NCBI GenBank assembly: GCA_037179385.1
Contig: CM074200.1
Location: 36,707,884 to 36,771,883, forward strand
Direction: 5' to 3'
DNA: 64,000 nt
DNA from: Holothuria scabra
Taxonomy: Eukaryota > Echinodermata > Holothuroidea > Aspidochirotida > Holothuriidae
The notes under the pieces were generated by a model, which searched no databases, was not told where the DNA came from, and worked only from the letters and a program-made list of their open reading frames with translations. Position 1 is the first letter of the stretch. Every line of letters begins with the position of its first letter. The position numbers were made by a program, and so were the translations under genes. This document shows, one piece after another, positions 38,601 to 43,799 of this stretch.

Positions 38601-41600
38601 CAGAAATGGAGACATGATGGCCAGATGGTATCTAAGAGATCCCCCAGCCCTCCCTCAGCCCCTAAGTATATTAACCAGACAAGATTGTCTAAAGGCAATG
38701 GTACTCAAAGGACCTCTAGTGGGATTACAACAGAAATGTTTCACAGGAAAATCGTTTCACCTCGGTCAGCTGATCATTACATTCAAGTATCCAAACTAGC
38801 TCTACAGCTTAGGCAGAGAAATATAGATGAGAAGTTTAAGGATATGTCAAATGAGAGACAGGAGCAAGGTGATGAGGTTGTCGGGTTTCTTAGTAAAAAG
38901 GATGCAGGAGGTGTATCACCTGTAGACAGGCATGATGACTTTGGTAGGGCTTTCAGAGATAAAAGAGATTTTGGTGAAATCAAGAAGGGTACAAAAGCAT
39001 CAAAAAAGGTAAGAAATTATCTGCAGTAATTTTACATTGGTGTGAGGGGGGGTGTTTGGTGCCAGTAGGATTGTTACAGAGCAACTTGCAGCATCACATT
39101 GATCCTTTAGGCTGCAGGAATATTTGCCTCCTCTTTGGGGTTTACAAGGTTTTAAGTTTAGTTTTATCAAATTCAGAAGAAGCAGGTCTATATGTGCTTT
39201 AATGTACCGGAGAAGTGCTGGATTTTAATTAGTTACCCCTATAAACATTTTATGAAGACCATACTCTCAATTCTAAAAGCTATCTTAAAGGTATGTGCAG
39301 TAGGTTGTATACAGTAAACTGTGTGATTACACTTTCTTGTAAAAGAAGACTTAGAGAACCCTTCTCACTAGCTGTAGAAATTTTTCATAGGACTATACTA
39401 TTCTGAGTCTTAAGTTTAAAAGCTTGATCATGACAATTTTGATATCATATTCGGGGTAATTGCCCCTTGATAGTTTGCAGAACTCTTGGGAGTAATGTTT
39501 AGTTTGTTTTTTTTTTTTGTTTTATTTGATCCTCCCATGTGGGAACACAGCAACACCCCAGTGAAGGGGTATTACCGCCAAGCTGGCAATGCCAGTCTTG
39601 TGAGACAAATTTACAGTTTAACGTCTATGATTAAGGGATAGCAGATAAACTACAACAACGACAATTTTAATGTCAAAGCTGGGACTTAACCTCATGACCT
39701 CATGACTGGAAGATGCAGATCATTACCACTGTACCACTTAATTGCTCCTCAGTTTTGGCTTGGAGTTGTATCCAGCAGAGAGATTTGAGTATGGGCACAA
39801 ATTACATTGTAGACTTAACCAAAACTAGCACCACAATCAATAAGTGTGGAGTGTTAATACAAATTATGGCAAGGGCATGTTTCCCATGTAGCAGGGAATT
39901 CCTTTTTTCTTTTCTTTTTTCTCAATTTATTTTCAAAGCAGTAATACTTTTGGGGGGGGGGGGTAACTTTTTAGGCAAGGTACCCTTTCACCCTCTGACT
40001 GCACACCTTTGTACAATGGCTGTGCAAACCTCTGTTATAGAGCATTTTATGTTTGGATCAGGCAAGATGATTGATAATCACTGTACTTATCAAAGACATT
40101 TTCCACCCATTTAAAAAAACATGAATGTCTAACGTTTGACATAAAAATAGCATGCTAAGTGCACACTAAGCATGATGGGAACAAGCAATCAGGGTTACGC
40201 AAAATGGACTGCTTGTTCTGTTTTTGTTTTCCCTACTTTTTTAAGAACTTTCAGCCAAATAAACACCAACAAAAACAACAAATTTAAAACTCTTGCTCAC
40301 CTTGTTTCTTTTCTCTATAACAAAGCACTTGCTCCATCACAGTGGTCATACACAGCTACAACATGACAATGGCAATGAAGTTTGGCTACTTTACATACAG
40401 TGACATACCATTTTGACAATTTCTAAATGTATGCTTATGTATGCTTATGTATGCTTATGTATTGAGATAAAAAATATATCAGTCTTCCCCAGGGATGTTT
40501 CAAGCCCTTAACAACCCTGTCTCACTTGAGTTTCCTACTGGTTTGCACATTTGAAAAACCCAATTTTCTAAAAAAAGGGAACATACTAGCTTGGTGCCCA
40601 AATGTGCTGACTGATTGGCCAAGTGTGAAACAAAGGACCATGGCTTCCCAGTATGTATATTAGAAAATGCCCTGAAAAGCATTTTATGTTTGGATCAGGC
40701 AAGATGATTGATAATCACTGTACTTATCAAAGACATTTTCCACCCATTTAAAAAAACATGAATGTCTAACGTTTGACATAAAAATAGCATGCTAAGTGCA
40801 CACTAAGCATGATGGGAACAAGCAATCAGGGTTACGCAAAATGGACTGCTTGTTCTGTTTTTGTTTTCCCTACTTTTTTAAGAACTTTCAGCCAAATAAA
40901 CACCAACAAAAACAACAAATTTAAAACTCTTGCTCACCTTGTTTCTTTTCTCTATAACAAAGCACTTGCTCCATCACAGTGGTCATACACAGCTACAACA
41001 TGACAATGGCAATGAAGTTTGGCTACTTTACATACAGTGACATACCATTTTGACAATTTCTAAATGTATGCTTATGTATGCTTATGTATGCTTATGTATT
41101 GAGATAAAAAATATATCAGTCTTCCCCAGGGATGTTTCAAGCCCTTAACAACCCTGTCTCACTTGAGTTTCCTACTGGTTTGCACATTTGAAAAACCCAA
41201 TTTTCTAAAAAAAGGGAACATACTAGCTTGGTGCCCAAATGTGCTGACTGATTGGCCAAGTGTGAAACAAAGGACCATGGCTTCCCAGTATGTATATTAG
41301 AAAATGCCCTGAAAAGCTCTTAACCTTCAGAAGTTGTGACCTTTACCAAACTATGGGTATTTGAATGAGATTATAAACTGTAGCACTTGGGATGAATAAC
41401 AAGGTATAATTTAGCAGTCAAATTTCGCATAGCAATTTTCAAAATTTTTGAGGACTTTCATACATTGTTTGTGAAAATGAACGGGTTAGCACACAAAAAA
41501 TTGCCACACAATTTTTCATTTGTGAAACAACTTGGCCTGTTTGTGTAGCAAATCGGCGATGCAATACTGGATAAATTTTTCCCTGGAATTAAACAAATTT

Positions 41601-42111
41601 ATCATTCATTATCTTTCATCAACTCAATGTTTTCTGTTGCAACCTTGTTCTTTGATGCATACATTTGGTTCTCTAATACCCTCGATAATATCTGCAAAAG
41701 AACTGAGGTTAGTTGAGTTAAGATGGAGTTTTACATCCCAGTTTCAATTGGTCAAGGTCAATCTGGACACACTCCAGGTGTGGCTCACTGGCTGGTTTTC
41801 CCTAATCCATTGCTTTTGCTGAGCACTAAGCACAATGAAGGTAGGTTCTGTTTTTGAATTACTAAGATTCTGCAGCATGGCTGCTCTAATTTGTTACAAT
41901 TTCCACCTCAATAGAATATCTGTGCTATATTTTGTTTCCTCAGATGGTGGCGGTGGTTACTCCAATGACCCAAGGAGGTGACCCAGTCAGCCAGAGAGGA
42001 GGATACACCACCCAAGGCAGATCATCAACAGTGGTACAACACCAAGGTGGTTTTCAGGGTACCAGGTCAAATCCTCTAATTATACGTAACAAGTTTACAC
42101 GCAAAAAGTGA
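5539..42111 (+). CDS. Large multi-exon gene of unknown function (5'-incomplete)
   Basis: Thirteen exons chain with compatible phases and AG/GT borders: 5539-5675, 7676-7742, 8766-8978, 16549-16680, 17037-17103, 21498-21647, 22681-23016, 30142-30217, 30803-30981, 35940-36012, 36811-36910, 37434-39008 and 41944-42111 (TGA). The chain gives about 1,090 residues. It starts with a short charged helical segment (CEEIYRELEEKLKADIL) and continues with a Lys/Glu-rich basic stretch and a more conserved-looking middle (exons at 16.5-21.6 kb). The tail is long, Ser/Gln/Asn-rich and probably disordered, ending in basic residues (NKFTRKK). There is no signal peptide, membrane segment or recognised enzyme motif. 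Length and composition would suit a centrosomal, ciliary or cytoskeletal scaffold, but that is a guess. No start codon exon was identified. The frame is kept across every junction, which argues for a live gene. Confidence 0.75.
5688..5865 (+). repeat. Dispersed repeat, second copy at 55560-55790 (-)
   Basis: Phrases such as TTTCCCCTGT, 'caggact', 'tttttcccaacca', 'gatggataaaagg' and 'ggaatttgt' recur in reverse complement at 55560-55790 in the same order. Non-coding; it begins just after the exon a donor. Confidence 0.65.
6695..6965 (+). mobile_element. tRNA-derived SINE (+), about 270 bp
   Basis: The tRNA-like head has an A-box-like region near 'gctggtctattt' and a B-box-like 'gggttccaatcc' (about 6769-6780). 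Between them 'caccaatgtgattc' resembles a long variable arm of the Ser/Leu type. A tRNA-unrelated body follows. A second copy lies at 7239-7470 in the opposite orientation, and the conserved blocks align along most of the length. Confidence 0.65.
7239..7470 (-). mobile_element. tRNA-derived SINE (-), partner of the 6.7-kb copy
   Basis: The reverse complement begins 'gggtcatcaattagtggcag', then an A-box-like 'agtggtctattcc' and a B-box-like 'gggttcaaatcc', then the same body as the 6.7-kb copy ('ccagctgacaaagt'). The two copies face each other about 270 bp apart inside one intron, so they could pair in the transcript. Confidence 0.65.
7676..7742 (+). CDS. Exon b
   Basis: Acceptor cttttatag, donor AAG|gtagga. 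Entry phase 2 completes the Ser codon begun in exon a, and it leaves in phase 0. It encodes about 22 residues with an acidic Ser-rich patch (TGSDSSADDGLP) followed by a hydrophobic HLLALAP. Confidence 0.6.
8438..8735. mobile_element. TTAA-flanked MITE, copy 1
   Basis: TTAA occurs at both ends (8438-8441, 8732-8735). The termini are inverted versions of a CTC(A/T)(C/T)CCCAAAC-type sequence ('cttaccccaaac' left, 'gtttggggtaag' right). The interior phrases ('ctcagtttattgct', 'gtcaatcaaagaactg', 'ccaattgagaatttc') are shared with copies at 9612-9916 and 43493-43797. TTAA duplication suggests piggyBac-type transposition in trans. It ends about 30 bp before the next exon. Confidence 0.75.
8766..8978 (+). 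CDS. Exon c: Lys/Glu-rich basic stretch
   Basis: Acceptor tttttacag, donor AAG|gtgaat, phase 0 in and out. It encodes 71 residues dominated by K, E, D and S, starting LTKKKKLKTRKERDKK. It could be a nuclear-localisation-like or microtubule-binding basic segment. Composition alone does not settle this. Confidence 0.7.
9612..9916. mobile_element. TTAA-flanked MITE, copy 2
   Basis: TTAA lies at 9612-9615 and 9913-9916. Inverted termini read 'aggtccagtcctctcacccc' on the left and 'ggggtgagaggtttggccct' on the right. It is 305 bp, the same length as the 43.5-kb copy, with the family interior. Confidence 0.8.
10927..11096. mobile_element. Near-perfect hairpin MITE with two CRE octamers
   Basis: The left arm starts GGGAATAAAGTCA and the right arm ends TGACTTTATTCCC. 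The arms are complementary over about 70 bp, including 'cagattcgaacaggctatga'. TGACGTCA occurs in each arm (10978-10985, 11039-11046). The centre is a second small hairpin (GAGACCC...GGGTCTC). There is no coding capacity. Confidence 0.8.
11290..11312. repeat. (GCTA)n microsatellite
   Basis: A self-complementary run of TAGC tetranucleotides that can fold on itself. Confidence 0.9.
11796..11903 (+). CDS. Candidate 35-residue membrane micropeptide or 5' exon
   Basis: ATG at 11796 in a reasonable context (TTCATGGCG) opens a 35-codon frame ending in TAG. The sequence is protein-like: MASADAVGRLFGPAK, then a hydrophobic run (ALLIITSAFPLAILVLNFL) long enough to span a membrane. It follows a possible acceptor (tttattgcag, ending 11774). 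The frame also contains AG|gtaggc after codon 7, so it could instead be a short first exon ending in phase 1. That phase matches the acceptor of the exon at 21498. The surrounding DNA has more CpG than the rest of the intron. This is a weak call: short ORFs arise by chance. Confidence 0.25.
   Translation: MASADAVGRLFGPAKALLIITSAFPLAILVLNFLT
14000..14800 (+). mobile_element. 5'-truncated non-LTR retrotransposon (LINE) 3' end
   Basis: The frame at 14010-14351 encodes a typical C-terminal tail of LINE reverse-transcriptase proteins: 'HNTRQSASLHL', 'LRNRAIQLWNSLPSSV' and 'SFRKNISRHF'. A 3' untranslated region and a GAAAC/GAAAT-type simple tail (about 14740-14795) follow. The polymerase core, endonuclease and 5' part are absent, as expected after incomplete target-primed reverse transcription. 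It is probably of the CR1/L2/Jockey side; the clade is not determined. Confidence 0.7.
15267..15480 (+). mobile_element. tRNA-derived SINE (+)
   Basis: A-box-like 'tggtccagtgtcatagc' is followed by B-box-like 'gggttcgattcc' (about 15310-15321) at tRNA spacing. The A-unrelated tail contains 'atggaacctactgccg' and 'acaattggaaaaaatt'. It is tRNA-like but lacks a clean cloverleaf, so a SINE head is likelier than a gene. Confidence 0.6.
15680..15828. mobile_element. Short TIR element (MITE), about 150 bp
   Basis: The left end 'aaccttttaccaaatagcaa' and right end 'ttgctgtttggaaaatggtt' are inverted copies, continuing inward through TTACAA..GATTGTGGG and its complement for about 37 bp. Non-coding interior. 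Confidence 0.7.
16549..16680 (+). CDS. Exon d
   Basis: A strong polypyrimidine tract and gcccgcag acceptor, donor AAG|gtaggt, phase 0 in and out. It encodes 44 residues, basic at the start (KLKYKHTSRPTVHSAGRARH) with a GDGLPIF patch. The look is less repetitive than the rest, suggesting a conserved segment. Confidence 0.75.
17037..17103 (+). CDS. Exon e
   Basis: Acceptor ctctttag, donor CAAG|gtagtt, phase 0 in and phase 1 out. It encodes TEYLEALTNAYLMSG and a Ser-rich end. This reads as one amphipathic helix directly continuing exon d. Confidence 0.75.
17160..17565. repeat. Dispersed palindromic repeat, second copy at 49080-49520
   Basis: Shared phrases include 'caataatttgtgatgtcatt', 'gttgtactactcaaatt', 'aagttgt.caacaagag/cagga', 'attattg.gc.atggact' and 'agtgaataaattt'. 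The outer parts are inverted relative to each other within a copy. Non-coding. Confidence 0.65.
17597..18500 (+). repeat. Hairpin-(TG)n-tandem repeat element, copy B
   Basis: It begins with GGTTTCGATGA..AGAGAAACC (hairpin-capable), then a TG tract (about 17638-17715), then about five units of roughly 146 bp. Each unit has 'cgatatcttgag', 'gaggaagaaccc', 'tattgtttttggtgg' and a GGGTCAAAGGTCA-type site with GGGGTCACCAGGGGTCA. The first half-site is mostly GGGTCA rather than AGGTCA in this copy. Confidence 0.85.
18500..19515. other. Intronic sequence between two repeat arrays
   Basis: It contains a C-rich run (about 18566-18590) and a stretch with more CpG (about 18600-18900). No splice-bounded exon or recognisable protein was seen. 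Confidence 0.5.
19516..20580 (+). repeat. Hairpin-(TG)n-tandem repeat element, copy C
   Basis: It starts GGTTTCGATGAT..AGAGAAACC, then a TG-rich run, then about five to six roughly 146-bp units. It closes with ATCATCGAAACC (about 20538-20549), the complement of the opening. Perfect DR1 sites (AGGTCAAAGGTCA) lie at 19856-19868, 20002-20014, 20155-20167 and 20301-20313, about 146-153 bp apart. The matching inverted ends suggest a discrete mobile unit with an internal minisatellite. Confidence 0.85.
21498..21647 (+). CDS. Exon f
   Basis: Acceptor ttctcttgcag, donor GAAG|gtattg, phase 1 in and out. It encodes 50 residues including 'FRYSASGFGVS', a Cys-His pair (LCPHHEKAF) and 'FVANQLSGLTFE'. It is among the most conserved-looking parts of the protein. 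A phase 1-1 exon can be skipped without a frameshift. Confidence 0.75.
22681..23016 (+). CDS. Exon g: Pro/Ser-rich linker
   Basis: Acceptor ccttacaaaacag, donor AGAG|gtgaga, phase 1 in and out. It encodes about 112 residues, rich in Pro, Ser and Arg ('PHYHPLPLDEYIRPTSRQG') and ending 'WVPGYSDFVRR'. Probably disordered. Confidence 0.75.
23674..23749 (+). repeat. Left part of a roughly 102-bp tandem repeat, cut by the DIRS element
   Basis: Sequence from 'catacctcaa' to 'ctaacccaaag' matches units at 28915-29006 and 29033-29108. In intact units 'aacccaaag' is followed directly by 'attttcaag' or 'atttttaag'. Here it is followed by the left end of the DIRS element. Confidence 0.85.
23763..23889 (+). 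repeat. DIRS left inverted terminal repeat
   Basis: From ATCATACCTACC to CCAGTAAAAT it is the reverse complement of 28727-28853. I saw no mismatch. Outside it lies a short left extension (TTCTCCGGCACAC). Confidence 0.92.
24478..26002 (+). pseudogene. DIRS gag-like ORF, broken
   Basis: A likely start is at 24478 (ATGGCTTCC), but that frame shifts near an A-run about 24530-24540. The main frame runs from there as a basic, Ser/Lys-rich N-terminus (PSSKGKAKVRSEPKPKKSQ). It has in-frame stops at 25317-25319 and 25698-25700. Past each stop the same frame continues with gag-like sequence up to 'KRGFSPQKNAPQPFKKPRWG'. It is not translatable as one protein. Confidence 0.8.
26003..27483 (+). pseudogene. 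DIRS reverse transcriptase/RNase H ORF, broken
   Basis: RT begins abruptly inside the palm (SFTKILAPVLAYLRKQ), directly after gag sequence, so the finger and first palm motifs are deleted. The catalytic box reads YLNDWLI (26066-26086) where active enzymes have YLDD or YVDD. RT is in frame 2 to about 26434, then RNase H follows in frame 1, implying a frameshift near 26.4 kb. RNase H acidic residues are visible: ITDASQHGWGAH (about 26536), WLELEAV, IRSDNSTVVSY and HIPGKKNSVADGLS. A C-terminal DIRS-typical domain (VIDLFATKLNKQLP) is also present. Confidence 0.85.
27315..28349 (+). CDS. DIRS tyrosine recombinase
   Basis: The open frame runs far upstream of the domain (to 26466) because it overlaps RNase H. 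A sensible start is ATG 27315. The N-terminal SAM-like DNA-binding part (STYRTYNSRVRSFMAWAR, SINEV-like helix, STINGYRAAISLVH) is followed by the catalytic part. That part has Arg in ASGRRRSC, the HxxR box in RAHDVRALSASWAL and the nucleophile Tyr in FSSFYLKDV, preceded by Trp in ASWS. All core residues are present and the frame is free of stops over about 345 codons. In this family the enzyme integrates a circular cDNA without target duplication. Confidence 0.85.
   Translation: MEIVKQQFIEKGFSSETAERAASCRQPSTYRTYNSRVRSFMAWARARKVDFMHASIGEVAEFLNYLFTVRNLAVSTINGYRAAISLVHKGWKGVSVCQSKDLSDLVKAFFISRPPVRRLLPPWSLSLVLDKLLRQPFEPLKKASLKFLTWKTVFLLAAASGRRRSCIHALTTEEGHIRWDQTGVTLIPHPGFLGKNESIHYISKAIFLPYIQQVSSQVEDRAWCPCRALQFYLAATKKFRSGPGQLFLTYQDGNHRAASRDTVSRWTTALIRWAYENSGEGDLKAYKIRAHDVRALSASWALFKGVSLAEIMETASWSTASTFSSFYLKDVAKERGSFARAVLS
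28582..28679 (+). repeat. DIRS internal complementary region
   Basis: The first half (to 28627, ending GTGTGCCGGAGAA) is complementary to the element's left end. The second half (from 28628, CCACCTTTCCTTCG) is complementary to its right end. The join corresponds to the circle junction proposed for DIRS replication. A few mismatches are visible ('gtttcaacagg' versus 'gttccagcagg'). Confidence 0.9.
28727..28853 (-). repeat. DIRS right inverted terminal repeat
   Basis: Reverse complement of 23763-23889. Beyond it a right extension of 35 bp ends at GGAAAGGTGG (28888), longer than the left extension, as is usual for DIRS1-type ends. Confidence 0.92.
28889..29134 (+). repeat. Tandem repeat units of about 102 bp (DIRS target)
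   Basis: The interrupted unit's right part (attttcaagattttgagg...) is followed by two full units ending 'ctaacccaaag' at 29006 and 29108. The first full unit contains an extra copy of 'ttcaatgtgtaaggcc'. A related single sequence may lie near 31430-31470. Confidence 0.85.
30142..30217 (+). CDS. Exon h (small)
   Basis: Acceptor catccttaaacag, donor AAGA|gtaagt, phase 1 in and phase 2 out, fitting both neighbours. It encodes about 25 residues, Ser/Thr/Pro-rich (TDQTPSSSPSPQLKYSSSTT). It is supported by phase fit and composition. Confidence 0.6.
30803..30981 (+). CDS. Exon i
   Basis: Acceptor tttattttag, donor AAAG|gtgggt, phase 2 in and phase 1 out. It encodes about 59 residues, rich in Gln, Thr, Ser and Lys, ending 'YIESSGQLPRYK'. 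Disordered-looking. Confidence 0.7.
31629..31660. repeat. (AGAGA) microsatellite
   Basis: Reiterated AGAGAAG pentanucleotide-like run within the intron. Confidence 0.9.
35466..35640 (+). mobile_element. tRNA-derived SINE (+)
   Basis: The head has A-box 'agtggttagagcatc' and B-box-like 'gttctattcc' at tRNA spacing. The body carries 'acaagccagtgagt.atcact', 'ggaaaaaag' and 'aaccctgtaaat'. The 'aacaagccagtgagtcacaa' body phrase recurs at 53380-53400, and weaker relatives appear at 32.0, 45.0 and 48.8 kb. Confidence 0.65.
35940..36012 (+). CDS. Exon j (two possible donors)
   Basis: Acceptor ttgtttcag, phase 1 in. It encodes 'VDHKHNSVTILRAHNTPVR' and, with the longer form, 'LVSGG'. Donors at 35997|gttggt and 36012|gttagt both leave phase 2, so either gives an intact protein differing by five residues. 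The second is the better match to the donor consensus. Confidence 0.6.
36811..36910 (+). CDS. Exon k
   Basis: Acceptor ttctttttag, donor CAG|gtaggt, phase 2 in and phase 0 out. It encodes about 33 residues containing 'GTGYKSPVIYKRETTP' and a Pro-rich end. Confidence 0.7.
37434..39008 (+). CDS. Exon l: large 525-codon exon
   Basis: Acceptor tatgacag, donor AAAAAAG|gtaaga, phase 0 in and out. It encodes about half the known protein. It is Ser/Gln/Asn/Glu-rich and low in hydrophobics. An acidic helical patch in the middle ('FSYEELMENDNFRERIG', 'LVFEEVTNLLDM') is the only segment that looks structured. A second possible helix ('HYIQVSKLALQLRQRN') lies near the end. No domain is recognised. A long stop-free frame of this composition is very unlikely by chance in this AT-rich sequence. 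Confidence 0.85.
39520..39765 (-). mobile_element. tRNA-derived SINE (-)
   Basis: On the minus strand the head reads 'aagtggtacagtggtaatga' (A-box), with 'gaggttaagtccc' as a degenerate B-box. The body ends in 'ttcccacatgggaggatca' before a T/A-rich tail at 39508-39525. Confidence 0.6.
40041..41317 (+). repeat. 637-bp tandem duplication
   Basis: Bases 40041-40680 recur at 40678-41317 with an offset of 637. The copies share AGC at the junction. I found no differences in the parts compared, including an internal 'tgtatgctta' triplicate. This suggests a very recent duplication, or an assembly artefact. Confidence 0.9.
41944..42111 (+). CDS. Exon m: terminal coding exon
   Basis: Acceptor ttgtttcctcag, phase 0, stop TGA at 42109-42111. 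It encodes 55 residues: Gln/Gly-rich (TQGGDPVSQRGGYTTQG), then a basic C-terminus (LIIRNKFTRKK). Confidence 0.75.
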   Translation: MVAVVTPMTQGGDPVSQRGGYTTQGRSSTVVQHQGGFQGTRSNPLIIRNKFTRKK

Positions 42112-43370
42112 CCAATGAGTAGCATGTACAAGTTTTGATCGAAGCACACTTTTTTCAACTGGAAGGTTACTGCTAAGTCTATTGGTGTGATTAGATTGGT
42201 TCAAAAGAATTTGAATCTTGGCAGGATTTTTTAGACTTCAGGATAATAAGGGGCACAATAGTACAGTCTAATTTGGGGGTAGAGGTGGGTGGACATTTTT
42301 TGAAGGAGTGAGAATGGGAAAAGAGATGCAACATTGAAATATGTGAAAGGGTGACCTTGCTAGGTTAGGAGAATTGTGCTTCAAAACCTTAAGAAATTTC
42401 TCATGAAATAATTGTTTTGAATTTTTTTTTAATAATTTGGCAGTTACATGTACGGTCAATGGGAGGGGAGGAGGGGGTTATTTTGAATGAACATGTTTTT
42501 CAATTTTTAGTTTTTTTTATCCCTTTGCCAAGCCCCCCCCCCCCACAAGATCTAAATTAAGTTCAGCCCTTCTTTAAAAGCAGCATTTCTGGATTAGACA
42601 CTTTTTAGAATTATGAAAAGAGGCAAGCTAAAAAGAGAACAAATTTAATTTTTAGACCAACTTGTGCATTTTGTGTCTAAGAAAAAAGTACAAAACAATG
42701 AAAAAGATGATGCTTGTGTGAATTTTCATACATGGTTTTGTAGGGTGTGATGAATCCATTCCCACAAGAGAAATATTATAATTTTGGTCTACTTCCTGTC
42801 CCCCCCCCCCCCTTTCAGCAAATGATTTATGCTTCTGGTGCCATTTCAAATTTCAATAACTTCCCAAGGTGTAGGAAACTAAAAAGTCCATCTGTAGAGT
42901 TTCATCATGACAGTTTTTCCATACCCCCTTACCCCTACCCTCCAATCCTACCCCCTTACCCCTACCCTCCAATCCTACCTTCCCTTGTACACAAAATCTC
43001 TTACTTTGATCTTCCACTCTAAAGTACTCCCATGTCTCAGGTCGTCTGCTAGGTATTTTGTGTAACCTTGATTCATTTTATGCAGCTTATTAGTAATGTC
43101 TTCCATTACGAAAAAAAAAAATCTATTTTGTTCCATTTTTCAAAATGTTTTATTTTTGTTAAAGTTTGTGATGTTATGAATGCTTGCTGTTCCTGTGCAA
43201 TGATATGTTTGTGCATTGAGGTATTGTGTCCTTTCAGTATTCTTATATACATTAAATGTGTAAAATTCTTTCTTTTGTTTTTGAAAAATGTTCTTTGAAA
43301 TCCTTGAAAATTGTTCAAAGCTTACATATTCAGGATTGTTAATAAAAAAGAAAGCTTATCCTATTTACAG
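42112..43370 (+). other. Probable 3' UTR
   Basis: The stretch from the stop to the best downstream AATAAA (43341-43346) has no supportable ORF. It contains two units of a C-rich minisatellite ('ccttacccctaccctccaat', about 42922-42980) and C/G homopolymers. The extent is inferred from the poly(A) signal only. Confidence 0.45.
43341..43346 (+). terminator. Candidate poly(A) signal AATAAA
   Basis: Canonical hexamer about 1.2 kb after the stop of the upstream gene. Other hexamers in the window lie inside introns. Confidence 0.4.
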
Positions 43371-43492
43371 TGACTATTTTAATTTTTCCTATTCTTCGTT
43401 GAGGTTATTGTAGTTGGGAATTTCATGACCTGCAGTCAACTGCTTTTTTGCTAAAGGTTCTCTTTTTAGCAGAACTGTTCCATTTTTTGAAC

Positions 43493-43797
43493 TTAAAGGG
43501 CCAAACCTCTCACCTCAAACTACAATTTTGGTACCCAGGTACCAAAATTCTCAATTGGCTCAGCTCTTTGACTAGCAGCTAACTCAAACAATGCAGAGTG
43601 CCAAAGCTCATATTACACACCATGAAAGGTACTGAGAGTGTTTTGATTATGTAAATTGAGTTTTTCTTTACTCACCTTGAAGCAATAAACTGAGATTGTG
43701 TCTGGATGAGGATGAATTTCAGACAATTGTGGGAGGGGCTTCAGTAAGAAGGTTAGGAGAATTGGTACTGTTTGGGGTGAGAGAACTGGGCCTTTAA
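43493..43797. mobile_element. TTAA-flanked MITE, copy 3 (opposite orientation)
   Basis: TTAA lies at 43493-43496 and 43794-43797. It is 305 bp and inverted relative to the 9.6-kb copy ('gggccaaacctctcacctca' left end). Interior phrases are conserved ('gcaataaactgagattgtgt'). Confidence 0.8.
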
Positions 43798-43799
43798 AA

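Larger units (their letters stand above)
39009..41943. other. 2.9-kb last intron
   Basis: It contains a minus-strand SINE (39520-39765) and a 637-bp tandem duplication (40041-41317). The two identical short ORFs in the duplication are not supported as genes. Confidence 0.6.

Noticed and set aside
40172..41003. Two identical 64-residue ORFs as a duplicated gene pair
   Set aside because: Their identity comes from the 637-bp tandem duplication; the frame itself is unremarkable intronic sequence.
5539..42111. Identification of the large gene as TALPID3/KIAA0586 or kizuna
   Set aside because: Charged helices and a disordered Ser-rich tail fit such scaffolds in general, but no specific motif of either family is present.
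42922..42985. CRISPR-like or regulatory repeat array
   Set aside because: Only two units of a C-rich minisatellite in a probable 3' UTR, in an animal genome.
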